Positions 48,422 to 56,497 of a DNA stretch of 64,000 nucleotides are shown here, piece by piece. Source of the DNA: Galbitalea sp036266835 (GTDB taxonomy: Bacteria > Actinomycetota > Actinomycetes > Actinomycetales > Microbacteriaceae). Position numbers and translations under genes: made by a program. Each line of letters opens with the position of its first letter. The first letter of the stretch is position 1. The notes beneath the pieces were generated by a model, which worked only from the letters and a program-made list of their open reading frames with translations, had not been told where the DNA came from and did not search any database. Where the stretch lies: NCBI GenBank assembly GCA_036266835.1, contig DATAXD010000012.1:1-64000 (forward strand), given 5' to 3'.

Positions 48422-48805
48422 TCAGTTCGGCGTCAGCGTGGTGATGCAGAACGGATGTCCGGCCGGATCCAGCAGCACTCTCCACCGCGCATCCGGCTGG
48501 AACCCGGCGCGCGTTGCGCCGAGTCGTCGAGCACGTTCTTCTGGTTCCTCGAGCAGCTCGCCCGCAGATAGGTCGAGGTGCACGATGGATGCGCCGGGCC
48601 ACTGCGGGGGCCGATAGTCATCAACTCGCTGCGCGACGAGAAGCAGCCCGGGCACCTGGACGCCGGCGCTGTCGTCCTTGCTCCAGACGAGCTCCCCGCC
48701 GAGCAACTCGAGGTAGAACGACGCGAGTGCTCCGGGATCCGCGCAATCGAGTGAGACACCGACGAAGTGCAGCCCGTCGGGCGCTGACTCTTGTCGACTC
48801 GCCAT
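48422..48805 (-). CDS. VOC (glyoxalase-like) family protein
   Basis: A 127-residue VOC protein. LHFVGVSLDCADPGALASFYLELLGG opens it, with VPGLLLVAQR, IVHLDLSAGE and the C-terminal DARWRVLLDPAGHPFCI, the usual end of this fold. Unassigned enzymatic role. The ATG at 48805 has TAGATA 5 nt upstream. It ends the minus-strand run below the two esterases, 8 bp from the second, and may be read with them. Confidence 0.85.
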   Translation of the reverse strand: MASRQESAPDGLHFVGVSLDCADPGALASFYLELLGGELVWSKDDSAGVQVPGLLLVAQRVDDYRPPQWPGASIVHLDLSAGELLEEPEERARRLGATRAGFQPDARWRVLLDPAGHPFCITTLTPN

Positions 48806-48810
48806 ACCCG

Positions 48811-48816
48811 TATCTA
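48811..48816 (-). promoter_or_regulatory. Possible -10 box (TAGATA)
   Basis: TAGATA on the minus strand, 5 nt before the ATG at 48805. The last base departs from TAnnnT. Confidence 0.35.
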
Positions 48817-49671
48817 TCCAGCCTGGTTCAGCTGCGTGGCCAGATCGTCGAGCGCGGCTTTCGACTCCGGAATCCAGCCGAGCGCGACGAAGTCGTGAAA
48901 GGCCTTCGGCGACAACCAGTAGTGCACCTTCGTGCCAGCGGCGCGAGCCTTTGCAACCAGAGCCTCGACATCCGGCAGCAGGATTTCGGCGCCGCCCTGA
49001 TAAATCGACAGCGGCGGCAGCCAGTCGAGGCTGTCATTGAGCGGGCTGGCCAGCGGATCGGCGAGGTCGTCGTTCCACTGCCTCGCTGCTGCGAGTTGCG
49101 CTGCGGTTCGCAGCATCGGATCGCGCCGCTCGTGCTCGCGGATCGCGGGGTTGGTCATCGACAGTTCGATCCACGGCGAGAACAGGATGATTCCACTGGG
49201 CTGTCTCCCACCCTTGTCGCGGTATCGGATGCCCTGGCCGAGCGCGAGGCCGCCGCCCGCCGAGTCGCCCGCCAGGTACACCGGATGGTTCTTGCCTGCT
49301 CGCTCCAGCACGCTCGCGTAGACCTTTTCGAGCATCGCGTAGGCGTCCGGCATCCGTCCGTCAGGGGCGAGGCGGTACAGCGGCAGGGTGAAAGTCGCGC
49401 CCGTACGTTGGATGATCGACCAGACCAGGTCCCAGTGGAACGCGACGATGGGATGAATGTAGGACCCGCCGTGGGTGTAGATCACCTCGATGGCGGTTCC
49501 GCCGATTTTGGGAATCAACGTGATGACGTCGCAGCCGTCGACCTGTTCGGTAGTGACATCGCACAGTAGTCGAAGCCGCTTGGACACCGGTGCCGGATGC
49601 CGCTCCTTACCCTTCGGCAGCACGCGATTGATCCGCACGAGCAGTGTGGCCACCGACAACTGAAGTGACAT
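48814..49671 (-). CDS. Alpha/beta-hydrolase esterase, HSL-like
   Basis: A 285-residue hydrolase of the hormone-sensitive-lipase group. The oxyanion motif reads YTHGGSYIHP (HGGS instead of the more common HGGG), the nucleophile elbow is LAGDSAGGGLALG, and LLPDVEALVAKARAAG with KAFHDFVALGWIPES carries the Asp and His of the triad. It should cleave carboxylic esters. It follows another esterase and an MFS transporter in one orientation with a TetR gene facing away, suggesting an import-and-hydrolysis or detoxification operon. The ATG at 49671 has AAGGG upstream. Confidence 0.88.
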   Translation of the reverse strand: MSLQLSVATLLVRINRVLPKGKERHPAPVSKRLRLLCDVTTEQVDGCDVITLIPKIGGTAIEVIYTHGGSYIHPIVAFHWDLVWSIIQRTGATFTLPLYRLAPDGRMPDAYAMLEKVYASVLERAGKNHPVYLAGDSAGGGLALGQGIRYRDKGGRQPSGIILFSPWIELSMTNPAIREHERRDPMLRTAAQLAAARQWNDDLADPLASPLNDSLDWLPPLSIYQGGAEILLPDVEALVAKARAAGTKVHYWLSPKAFHDFVALGWIPESKAALDDLATQLNQAG

Positions 49672-49732
49672 GGCTCAACCCTTGCAGGTAGCGGGCCCGT
49701 GTGCCACCGGTCGCTCAGAACACCAGGCGCGA

Positions 49733-50710
49733 CTAATCGGGCGCGAATCCGATGGTTCCGTCCAGGAAATCAATGATGAGCTGCATCATCGGGACGGTCG
49801 TCCAGAATTTCTCTTCGCCGCCTTTGACGGCGATATCCCCGTGGCCAGCGCCGATCACGAGGTAGCGGGTGCTGTCGGCGCCAGCCGCGCGCAGCGCGTG
49901 GTGGAGAATCTGGGTCTGGATCGGGGAGATGAGCCGATCATCCGTGCCATGAAAAATCAGGAACGGTGGTGTGTTGCCGCTCGCGTGCGAGGTCGGGTCG
50001 GCCGCGCGCAGCTCGGCCGTGTCCTCGTCGATCGTTGTTCCGTTCGGTCCGTGGACGTAGCGGGCGACCGGATTTCCCGAGGCATAGGTCGCTGACGCGC
50101 TCGCATCGTCGAAGCCCTCTGCCAGTCGCTCGAGGGCCGAGCCGCCGAACTTGTTGACGACCGCGCCCACTCCACCGTCGACACCCACAATGGACGCGAG
50201 GTACCCGCCGGCCGATTCGCCCCACAGGGCGACGCGCGAGCCGTCGATGCCGTATTCGTCCGCGTGCTCGCGCAGGTAGGCAATCGCGGCGCGGACATCG
50301 GCGATTCCGTCCTTGTAGGTCGCCCGGTGGCGGGTCGTGCGGTATTCAATACTCGCGACGACATAACCTGCCGCGGCGACGTGACGGCGCATCAGCGCCC
50401 CGCCGATTTTGGGGGCCATAACGAATCCGCCACCCGGCAGGTAAACGACCAGAGGATGCTCGCCCGGCGAGGCCGGCAGCATGATGTCCATTCGCAGCCG
50501 CACATCGCGGCCGTTCGTGCCGGCGTGCTCGTACCGGGCGAACTCGACGTTGCGCACGACGCGCACGCCCTTTGCCGGCCGGATCTGCTCGCGAGAGTCA
50601 GCCTGAATGGACCGGCTCTGCGGATCGTCGCTCGGCGCCGGTTTCGTCGAGATGGGAATCGGATGTCCGCGGAGCGCCGCGAGCTTCGTCATCAGGGTGG
50701 GCAGGTTCAA
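49733..50710 (-). CDS. Alpha/beta-hydrolase esterase (BD-FAE/acetylxylan-esterase-like)
   Basis: A 325-residue esterase. After about 60 residues LRMDIMLPASPGEHPLVVYLPGGGFVMAP gives the oxyanion loop, WGESAGGYLASI the nucleophile Ser, FLIFHGTDDRLISPIQ the Asp and VIGAGHGDIAVKG the His. The DGIADVRAAIAYLREHADEYGID stretch is typical of esterases acting on plant-derived or aromatic esters. TTG at 50710 is the start, with GGGAGAG upstream. It follows the MFS gene by 27 bp, so the two are co-transcribed. Confidence 0.88.
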   Translation of the reverse strand: MNLPTLMTKLAALRGHPIPISTKPAPSDDPQSRSIQADSREQIRPAKGVRVVRNVEFARYEHAGTNGRDVRLRMDIMLPASPGEHPLVVYLPGGGFVMAPKIGGALMRRHVAAAGYVVASIEYRTTRHRATYKDGIADVRAAIAYLREHADEYGIDGSRVALWGESAGGYLASIVGVDGGVGAVVNKFGGSALERLAEGFDDASASATYASGNPVARYVHGPNGTTIDEDTAELRAADPTSHASGNTPPFLIFHGTDDRLISPIQTQILHHALRAAGADSTRYLVIGAGHGDIAVKGGEEKFWTTVPMMQLIIDFLDGTIGFAPD

Positions 50711-50737
50711 GGCATCACTCTCCCAGGGTCGTCACGA

Positions 50738-52012
50738 TCAGCGCACGGACTTGATCGGCCGCAGGGCAAACACGGCGAGCACGACGAACACGATTCCGAA
50801 TATGAACAGACCCCGATACCCGATGACCGAAATCAGGATGCCGCCGGCGGCCGTGCTCAATGCCTGCGGCAGATTGGTCGCCACATTAAGGATGCCGAGA
50901 TCCTTACCGGCAGCTGCGCCGTCTTTTGGAAGAACCTCCGTCATGAGTGCGGTGTCGCAGGCCGTGTACAGACCGAACCCGACTCCGCTGACGGCGCTCA
51001 TGATCACCAATCCGACAACCGAGGGCACGAACAGCGGAATCAGAAAGCCCACGCCGACGAACGCCGATGCAATGTACACGAAGACCTTTCGCCGACCGAT
51101 CCGGTCGCTGATCACGCCGCCCGCACAGACCGCGAGCAGTGTGGTCACGAGGCTCGAGACGGCAAGAATGCCGATGGTGGTGTTGGCCGACTTCAGCGAA
51201 AGCCCGACGTAGTCGGTGAGCAGGTAGAGCTCGAAGAACAGCACCATGAAGTACCCGAGGATGAAGAAGAATCGTGCCGCGAATGCCCATGCGAAGTCGG
51301 GGTATTTCCTGGGGCTGATCCACAGGCCGCCGAAGAACGTTCGCGCTGTCAGACGTTGGCTGACCACGATCGCCTTGCTCGAATAGTCGCGATTGAGAAG
51401 CGCGAACAGCAGGGTCGCAACCAGGATCAGTGCGCCGAAGATCGTGTAGGCCAGGCCGAGTGTGTTTGCCAGCTGGCCCGCCGCCACGACTCCAAGGGTC
51501 AGGCCGATCGAGGTGCCAATTCCGAACATTGCACTTGCCAGGCCGCGGCGACTTCGCGGGAACCGGTCCGGGATGATCGCGGTGAAGGGCCCCTGCACCG
51601 AGTTGAGCGAGACCTGGAGGACGATCCAGAACACACCCACCCAGATCACTGAGCCGAGCGAGCCGATTCCGACCAACAGGAGGCCTCCGACCGCACCACC
51701 AATGACGATCCATGGCGCACGCCGACCCATTCTCGACCTGGTGCGATCGCTGAACGTGCCGATGATGGGCTGGGTGAGCAAGGTGAATACGAACGAGATA
51801 CTCGAGATCAGAGTCAGGTTCTCGACCTTGTGCGCGGCATCGAGTGCGAGCAGCTGGTTCGGCAGCAGAACCTGGCCGAGACCGGCATAGCTCGCGAACA
51901 TGACGAGCGCAAGCACGGACAGCGACGGGAGCAGGCCGCGGGGCGATTGTGGACTGAGCCCGGTCATAGGCGGTTCGGTTGCTACGGGCTGGCTGTTCGA
52001 AGTCGCGGACAC
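50738..52012 (-). CDS. MFS transporter
   Basis: A 424-residue transporter with 12 hydrophobic segments in two halves. Signature loops are GTFSDRTRSRMGRRAPWIVIG after segment 2 and GGVISDRIGRRKVFVY after segment 8, the latter the canonical MFS loop. The overall look recalls the sugar/glycoside-type MFS rather than a drug exporter. The GTG at 52012 has GAAGGGA upstream. Operator O1 (52037-52054) sits 25 bp above the start, so the facing TetR protein probably represses it. Confidence 0.88.
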   Translation of the reverse strand: MSATSNSQPVATEPPMTGLSPQSPRGLLPSLSVLALVMFASYAGLGQVLLPNQLLALDAAHKVENLTLISSISFVFTLLTQPIIGTFSDRTRSRMGRRAPWIVIGGAVGGLLLVGIGSLGSVIWVGVFWIVLQVSLNSVQGPFTAIIPDRFPRSRRGLASAMFGIGTSIGLTLGVVAAGQLANTLGLAYTIFGALILVATLLFALLNRDYSSKAIVVSQRLTARTFFGGLWISPRKYPDFAWAFAARFFFILGYFMVLFFELYLLTDYVGLSLKSANTTIGILAVSSLVTTLLAVCAGGVISDRIGRRKVFVYIASAFVGVGFLIPLFVPSVVGLVIMSAVSGVGFGLYTACDTALMTEVLPKDGAAAGKDLGILNVATNLPQALSTAAGGILISVIGYRGLFIFGIVFVVLAVFALRPIKSVR

Positions 52013-52036
52013 GCTCGGGCTTCCCTTCGCTTCATT

Positions 52037-52054
52037 GCGGAATAACTATTCCGC
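52037..52054. promoter_or_regulatory. TetR operator O1
   Basis: Perfect palindrome GCGGAATA-AC-TATTCCGC, 25 bp upstream of the MFS start, with the core GGAAT-N4-ATTCC. Confidence 0.75.
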
Positions 52055-52071
52055 ACAAGATAGCACAGGGC

Positions 52072-52085
52072 GGAATTGCTGTTCC
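52072..52085. promoter_or_regulatory. TetR operator O2
   Basis: GGAAT-TGCT-GTTCC, one mismatch from symmetry, 33 bp from O1. Confidence 0.65.
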
Positions 52086-52106
52086 AAAATGTTTGCGAAC
52101 ATGCGC

Positions 52107-52120
52107 GGAATGACAATTCC
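52107..52120. promoter_or_regulatory. TetR operator O3
   Basis: GGAAT-GACA-ATTCC, perfect arms, 35 bp from O2 and directly next to the -10 of the TetR gene. Confidence 0.7.
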
Positions 52121-52122
52121 GG

Positions 52123-52128
52123 TACGAT
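52123..52128 (+). promoter_or_regulatory. -10 box (TACGAT), leaderless GTG start of the TetR gene
   Basis: TACGAT lies 6 nt before the GTG at 52135, no ribosome binding site between. Confidence 0.55.
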
Positions 52129-52134
52129 CGGCGT

Positions 52135-52725
52135 GTGAGCACCCCGGCGAGCGAACCCGCCTCAGAGCCGGGGGACCGCATCCTCGAGGCAGCACGAGAA
52201 GTCTTCGCGGCGGACGGACTGGACGCCCACCTCGGTACCATCGCCGCACGAGCGGGTGTGGGTGTCGGCAGTATCTACCGGTGGTTTGGCAACAAAAACG
52301 ACCTCATCCAGGAGGTCGCCGCGGTTCATTTTGAGACGATTCTTTCGCGCATGGCGGCAGCGGCCACCGCCGACGACCCGTGGGAGGCGTTCAGCCTCGA
52401 GTTCCGCAACTCGGTCGCGGAATACGCCTCCGATCGAGGGTTTCGTGAGTTGGTCCTTGGCAGCGTGACCGGTTCGTTCGGCTGGGCTCGTGGCAGTCGA
52501 CCCGAGAAGCTCGAGTTGGCGATGCGCCAGTGGAGCGCGCAAATGGAGAGCGTGATCGAGCGTCTCATCGGTCGAGCGCGCGCGGCTGGTGAACTTCGCG
52601 CGGATGCGACCGGTTCGATCATCCTCAGGCTGAGTCTCGCGCTTCAGTCCGTTGCCGGATTCGGTGACGCCGAAGAGCAGGAGCGAACGATCTCCATCGT
52701 GCTTGACGGTCTTCGGCCGCGCTAG
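52135..52725 (+). CDS. TetR family regulator of the MFS-esterase operon
   Basis: A 196-residue TetR protein. The helix-turn-helix (about 12-57) reads RILEAAREVFAADGLDAHLGTIAARAGVGVGSIYRWFGNKNDLIQEV in part; the C-terminal ligand domain is all-helical with EAFSLEFRNSVAEYA. It faces away from the MFS gene, and three copies of GGAAT-N4-ATTCC fill the gap between the starts, so autoregulation plus repression of the transporter-esterase operon is expected. Its ligand may be the imported ester or its product. The stop is 3 bp from the tRNA-Gly gene on the other strand. Confidence 0.9.
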   Translation: MSTPASEPASEPGDRILEAAREVFAADGLDAHLGTIAARAGVGVGSIYRWFGNKNDLIQEVAAVHFETILSRMAAAATADDPWEAFSLEFRNSVAEYASDRGFRELVLGSVTGSFGWARGSRPEKLELAMRQWSAQMESVIERLIGRARAAGELRADATGSIILRLSLALQSVAGFGDAEEQERTISIVLDGLRPR

Positions 52726-52727
52726 CG

Positions 52728-52798
52728 AGGGGATGACGAGAATCGAACTCGCGTAATCAGTTTGGAAGACTGAGGCTCTACCATTGAGCTACATCCCC
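52728..52798 (-). tRNA. tRNA-Gly (TCC)
   Basis: A cloverleaf folds on the minus strand: acceptor GGGGATG/CATCCCC with discriminator T, D stem GCTC/GAGC, anticodon stem TCAGT/ACTGA with loop CTTCCAA (anticodon TCC), T stem GCGAG/CTCGT with loop TTCGATT. CCA is not encoded. Confidence 0.93.
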
Positions 52799-52868
52799 GC
52801 GGGTGCCGAGGGCTCCAGCGCGACGATCACTCTATCAAAGAGAGCGAATCCGCCCGACACGCTTCGGC

Positions 52869-53105
52869 CTAGCTGTGAGCCAGGTTGGGTGGGAATTCCC
52901 ACTTACCATTGGGCTGCAAAGCCAGCTCCGGCACGAGCTCTTCCGCCGTTGGCCGAGCGTTGCGGTCGGGCATGTAGACGTTCGTCGTCCAGTCGTCGCC
53001 GTCCCACCAACGCAACTGGAATGGCACGCGAGGATCCCGGTACCAGCCTGCGGCGGGTGCATCCTTTGTTTTTGATTTGGACTGCGCATCCGTCGTCTTC
53101 GCCAT
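52869..53105 (-). CDS. Small DUF2510-type protein, copy 2
   Basis: A 78-residue protein: a Lys/Ser/Thr-rich start (MAKTTDAQSKSKTKDAP), the module AGWYRDPRVPFQLRWWDGDDWT, then NVYMPDRNARPTAEELVPEL and WEFPPNL. Like the protein at 45502-45690 it is a stand-alone version of a motif usually fused to larger proteins. The ATG has AGGGGGA 6 nt upstream. It lies between two tRNA genes; function unknown. Confidence 0.8.
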   Translation of the reverse strand: MAKTTDAQSKSKTKDAPAAGWYRDPRVPFQLRWWDGDDWTTNVYMPDRNARPTAEELVPELALQPNGKWEFPPNLAHS

Positions 53106-53272
53106 TTCAAGTCCCCCTCATTGAACTGGTGTGCTCCCACGCTACGGCGGCGAGCGTCCAAAAGCCACTCCCCACAACGGGTGTTGCTTGCAACGGCTAT
53201 AGACTTATCCCCGGCCATTTTTGCCGGTGACGGATGCGTCACCTTGACACGCTGGCCGTGCTGGATGACTTC

Positions 53273-53346
53273 CGGGGCGTAGCTCAGCTTGGTAGAGCGC
53301 TCGGTTTGGGACCGAGAGGCCGCAGGTTCGAATCCTGTCGCCCCGA
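53273..53346 (+). tRNA. tRNA-Pro (TGG)
   Basis: Cloverleaf: acceptor CGGGGCG/CGCCCCG with discriminator A, D stem GCTC/GAGC, anticodon stem CTCGG/CCGAG with loop TTTGGGA (anticodon TGG), T arm GCAGG-TTCGAAT-CCTGT. CCA is not encoded. The tRNA-Pro-tig order is typical of actinobacteria. Confidence 0.95.
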
Positions 53347-53380
53347 CTCGTACACACGACATAAACAGGAGAATCACATC

Positions 53381-54733
53381 GTGAAGACCACGGTCGAGAA
53401 GCTGAGCCCCACCCGTGCGAAGCTGACCATTGCTGTGACACCGGACGAGCTGAAGCCCAGCATCGATCACGCGTACAGCCACATCGCCGAACAGGTGAAC
53501 ATTCCCGGGTTCCGTAAAGGCAAGGTGCCACCGCAGCTCATCGACCAGCGCGTCGGTCGCGAAGAGGTTCTCAACCACGCGGTCAGCGACGGTCTCGACA
53601 AGTTCTACCGTCAGGCCGTACAGGACGAAAAGATCCGTGCGCTCGGACGGCCGGAGGCCGACATCGTCACCCTGCCCGAGGTTAAGGACTTCAGCGGCGA
53701 CCTCGTCATGACTGTCGAGGTGGATGTTCGCCCCGACTTTGTCATACCGAACTACGACGGCCTCAAGCTCGTTGTCGAGCCGGTGACCGTCTCTGCAGAT
53801 GACGTGCGCGACGAGCTGGATGCCCTGCGCAGCCGTTTCGGAACGCTGGTTACCGTGAACCGCCCGGCGCGAACCGGCGACTTCGCGCAGCTCGACCTGG
53901 TGGCGACTATCAACGGCGACGAGGTCGACACCGCTAACAACATCAGCTACGAGATCGGATCGGGCGAGCTCCTCGAAGGCATCGACGAGGCGCTCGACAC
54001 ACTGACGGCTGGCGAGTCGACATCCTTCGAGTCCACCCTGATCGGCGGCGACAACGCCGGCGAGAAGGCGCTCATCAACGTGACGTTGCTCGCTGTCAAG
54101 GAGCGCGAACTGCCCGAGGCGGATGACGACTTCGCACAGATCGCCAGCCAGTTCGACACGATCAGCGAGCTCAAGGCCGACATCAAGGAGCAGGTCGAGA
54201 AGTCAAAGTCCTTCGGACAGGTCTCGCAGGCTCGCGACATGATCGTCGACGAGCTGGTGAAGAAGGTCGACATCCCGGTGCCTCAGCAGCTCATCGACGA
54301 CGAAGTGAACCGACACCTCGAGAGCGAGAACCGCCTCGATGACGACGTGCACCGGGCAGAGGTGGCGGCGTCGAGCGAGAAGACCTTCCGCAGCCAGATG
54401 CTGATCGACGCCATCGCCGAAGCAGAGGATGTCACGGTCAGCCAGGACGAACTCACCCAGTACCTGATCCAGTCGTCCGCCCAGTACGGGATGGAGCCGG
54501 GCGAGTTCATCAAGGTGCTCGACGAGAACGGCCAGATCCCGGCGATGGTCGGCGAGGTTGCTCGCGGCAAGACGCTTGCGATCCTGCTCGAGAAGGCGAA
54601 CGTCGTCGACACCAAGGGCAAGAAGATCGACGTCACGCCGTTTACCGCGATCTCGCGGGATGCGGATGAGGGCGGCTCGGGCGAGAACCTCTTGAACGCC
54701 CCCGTCGACGAGCACGCGGGCCACGACCACTAG
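53381..54733 (+). CDS. tig: Trigger factor
   Basis: A 450-residue ribosome-associated chaperone and prolyl isomerase. The ribosome-binding signature GFRKGKVP (residues 43-50) sits in the N-terminal domain; an FKBP-like PPIase domain follows (about 150-240, with ARTGDFAQLDLVATINGDEVD), then the helical chaperone arms. The C-terminus ends in a His/Asp tail (DEHAGHDH). The GTG at 53381 has AGGAG 9 nt upstream; the frame continues back through the tRNA but that is not protein. Conserved next to clpP1-clpP2-clpX. Confidence 0.95.
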   Translation: MKTTVEKLSPTRAKLTIAVTPDELKPSIDHAYSHIAEQVNIPGFRKGKVPPQLIDQRVGREEVLNHAVSDGLDKFYRQAVQDEKIRALGRPEADIVTLPEVKDFSGDLVMTVEVDVRPDFVIPNYDGLKLVVEPVTVSADDVRDELDALRSRFGTLVTVNRPARTGDFAQLDLVATINGDEVDTANNISYEIGSGELLEGIDEALDTLTAGESTSFESTLIGGDNAGEKALINVTLLAVKERELPEADDDFAQIASQFDTISELKADIKEQVEKSKSFGQVSQARDMIVDELVKKVDIPVPQQLIDDEVNRHLESENRLDDDVHRAEVAASSEKTFRSQMLIDAIAEAEDVTVSQDELTQYLIQSSAQYGMEPGEFIKVLDENGQIPAMVGEVARGKTLAILLEKANVVDTKGKKIDVTPFTAISRDADEGGSGENLLNAPVDEHAGHDH

Positions 54734-54750
54734 TTCGTTCAATTCCCCAC

Positions 54751-54787
54751 GGTCGAGTGGCGCCGCGAAGCGACGCGCATCGAGACC
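54751..54787. repeat. REP-like intergenic repeat, copy 3
   Basis: This 37-bp element starts GGTCGAGTGGCG and ends GCGCATCGAGACC, between the convergent ends of tig and the SDR gene. It belongs to the family at 6040 and 21170. Confidence 0.75.
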
Positions 54788-54788
54788 C

Positions 54789-55586
54789 CTATCGTTGCGA
54801 CCGGCGCGAGCGGGTGACCTGCCCGACCGCGTTGACGAGCGCGCGTCGTGGCATCATCCGTTCGCCGACGGTCGCCGCGAAATTGCCGAATCCGCTGATC
54901 ACGCTGGGCGGCGGATTGCGGCGGTCGAGCGCTCGAAGCGCCGTGCGGATGACTGCCTGAGCGCTCTGGGTTGGACCGGTGCGCGCCTGCGGACCGGCCA
55001 CCTCGAAGAACTCCGTCTCGGTCGCGCCCGGGCACAGCGCCATCACGCGCAGGCCCGACCCCTTCGCCTCGTACCAGAGCGCTTCGGTGAAGCTGAGAAC
55101 GAATGCCTTAGTCGCTCCGTAGACCGCCATTCTCGGAACGGGCTGGAATCCGGCGACGCTCGCAACATTCACGAGAACACCGCCGCCGTGTGAGAGCATG
55201 GCCGGCCAGAATTCTTTCGTCAGGTCGACGAGCGCGGTCACGTTCAGCGTGACCTCGTCGTGGAGCCTGGCCGCATCCTCGTCACCAAAATGATTGTGGG
55301 TTCCGAAACCGGCGTTGTTGATGAGCGAGTCAACCGGCAGGCCCAGTTTGGCAATCCGCTTCGCGAGATTGGATGCCGCATTCGGTGCGACGAGGTCGGC
55401 GGCGATTGTCGTGACCGTGACTCCATCGCGGGCGCGGAGGGCATCTGCAAGCACCTCGAGCCGGTCGGCGCGCCGGGCAACCAGGATAAGGTTCGCGCCG
55501 CGGGCCGCGAGTTGCGTGGCAAACTCCGCGCCCAGCCCCGAACTAGCGCCGGTGATGAGCACGGTCGAGCCGCGGTAGTCGATCAT
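54789..55586 (-). CDS. Short-chain dehydrogenase/reductase (SDR)
   Basis: A 265-residue SDR. The NAD(P)-binding motif TGASSGLGAEFA is near residue 13, NNAGFGTH follows, then Ser in NVASVAGFQ and the catalytic YGATKAF (Tyr-x3-Lys). The classical DltE/YqjQ-like type that prefers NADP; substrate unknown. The ATG at 55586 lies 6 nt from TAGAGT (leaderless). It is inserted between tig and clpP1. Confidence 0.92.
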   Translation of the reverse strand: MIDYRGSTVLITGASSGLGAEFATQLAARGANLILVARRADRLEVLADALRARDGVTVTTIAADLVAPNAASNLAKRIAKLGLPVDSLINNAGFGTHNHFGDEDAARLHDEVTLNVTALVDLTKEFWPAMLSHGGGVLVNVASVAGFQPVPRMAVYGATKAFVLSFTEALWYEAKGSGLRVMALCPGATETEFFEVAGPQARTGPTQSAQAVIRTALRALDRRNPPPSVISGFGNFAATVGERMMPRRALVNAVGQVTRSRRSQR

Positions 55587-55592
55587 GCGTCG

Positions 55593-55598
55593 ACTCTA
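55593..55598 (-). promoter_or_regulatory. -10 box (TAGAGT), leaderless start of the SDR gene
   Basis: TAGAGT on the minus strand, 6 nt before the ATG at 55586. Confidence 0.5.
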
Positions 55599-55632
55599 TT
55601 CGCAGCGAACCATCGGGTCGCCGCAACCGTTC

Positions 55633-55703
55633 TGCAGGAGTTCCGGCACACCCAGCACTGCCCCGCCGCCGAATCATCCGGCTGTCGATTCGAAACTCCT
55701 GCA
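55633..55703. repeat. Spaced 10-bp inverted repeat
   Basis: TGCAGGAGTT (55633-55642) and AACTCCTGCA (55694-55703) are perfect inverted copies, 51 bp apart, in the SDR-clpP1 gap. No protein-coding content is convincing between them. Confidence 0.6.
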
Positions 55704-55718
55704 CAACGAGAGTGCGGT

Positions 55719-55801
55719 GCGGCGCGCCGCGCTCTGCCCACGGCACTGTGCTTGTTTTGTCGCCGTCGGCGCCACGCGGCGCGCCGCGCTCTGCCCACGG
55801 C
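55719..55801. repeat. 26-bp direct repeat, two copies
   Basis: A 26-bp sequence starting GCGGCGCGCCGCG and ending CTGCCCACGGC occurs at 55719-55744 and 55776-55801, identical, 57 bp apart. Each has a palindromic GCGGCGCGCCGC core and lies upstream of clpP1. Confidence 0.8.
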
Positions 55802-55873
55802 GAACAGGCCGATGTGCGCACCCACGCTCGGATAGATTCGAGACCAAGCGATAACTGAAACGGAGCTAAGACA

Positions 55874-56473
55874 ATGGCCCAACCGGCATTGGTCAGCAGT
55901 ATTTTCGATCAACTACTTGGCGACCGCATCGTCTGGCTCGGCTCCGAGGTGCGAGATGAGAACGCGAATGAGATCTGCGCCAAGATCCTGTTGCTTGCCG
56001 CCGAGGATTCCAAGCGCGACATCTTCCTGTACGTGAACTCGCCCGGCGGATCGATCACCGCGGGCATGGCCATCTACGACACCATGAAGTTCGTCCCGAA
56101 CGACATCGTCACGGTGGGCATTGGACTCGCGGCATCGATGGGGCAGTTCCTGCTCTCGTCCGGAACCAAGGGCAAGCGCTACATCACCCCCAACGCGCGA
56201 GTGCTTCTGCACCAGCCATCCGGTGGATTCGGCGGAACCGCCGCCGACATCCAGACCCAGGCCGGCGTCATCCTCGACATGAAGAAGCGGATGGCCGAGC
56301 TCACCGCCGAGCAGACCGGCAAGACCGTGGAGCAGGTCCTCATCGACAACGACCGCGACCACTGGTTCACCGCCCAGGAGGCTCTCGACTACGGATTCGT
56401 CGACCACCTCCGCGAGTTCGCCTCCGACGTCGTCGGCGGCGGCGGAACCAGCTCAGACGCGAAGACCAAGTAG
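55874..56473 (+). CDS. clpP1: ATP-dependent Clp protease proteolytic subunit ClpP1
   Basis: A 199-residue serine peptidase subunit. The catalytic Ser88 is in GLAASMGQF, His113 in LLHQPSGG, and the Asp in the DNDRDHWFTAQEALDYG region. YVNSPGGSITAGMAIYD is the substrate-binding strand. Actinobacterial ClpP1 and ClpP2 form mixed 14-mers that degrade unfolded or tagged proteins with ClpX or ClpC. The ATG has GGAG upstream. It is 24 bp from clpP2, one operon. Confidence 0.96.
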   Translation: MAQPALVSSIFDQLLGDRIVWLGSEVRDENANEICAKILLLAAEDSKRDIFLYVNSPGGSITAGMAIYDTMKFVPNDIVTVGIGLAASMGQFLLSSGTKGKRYITPNARVLLHQPSGGFGGTAADIQTQAGVILDMKKRMAELTAEQTGKTVEQVLIDNDRDHWFTAQEALDYGFVDHLREFASDVVGGGGTSSDAKTK

Positions 56474-56497
56474 CGGTAAGGATAACTAGGAACAACC

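Noticed and set aside
55543..55912. Small frames spanning the repeats between the SDR gene and clpP1
   Set aside because: They consist largely of translated repeat copies (WAERGAP or GRARRAA units) and have no start signal.
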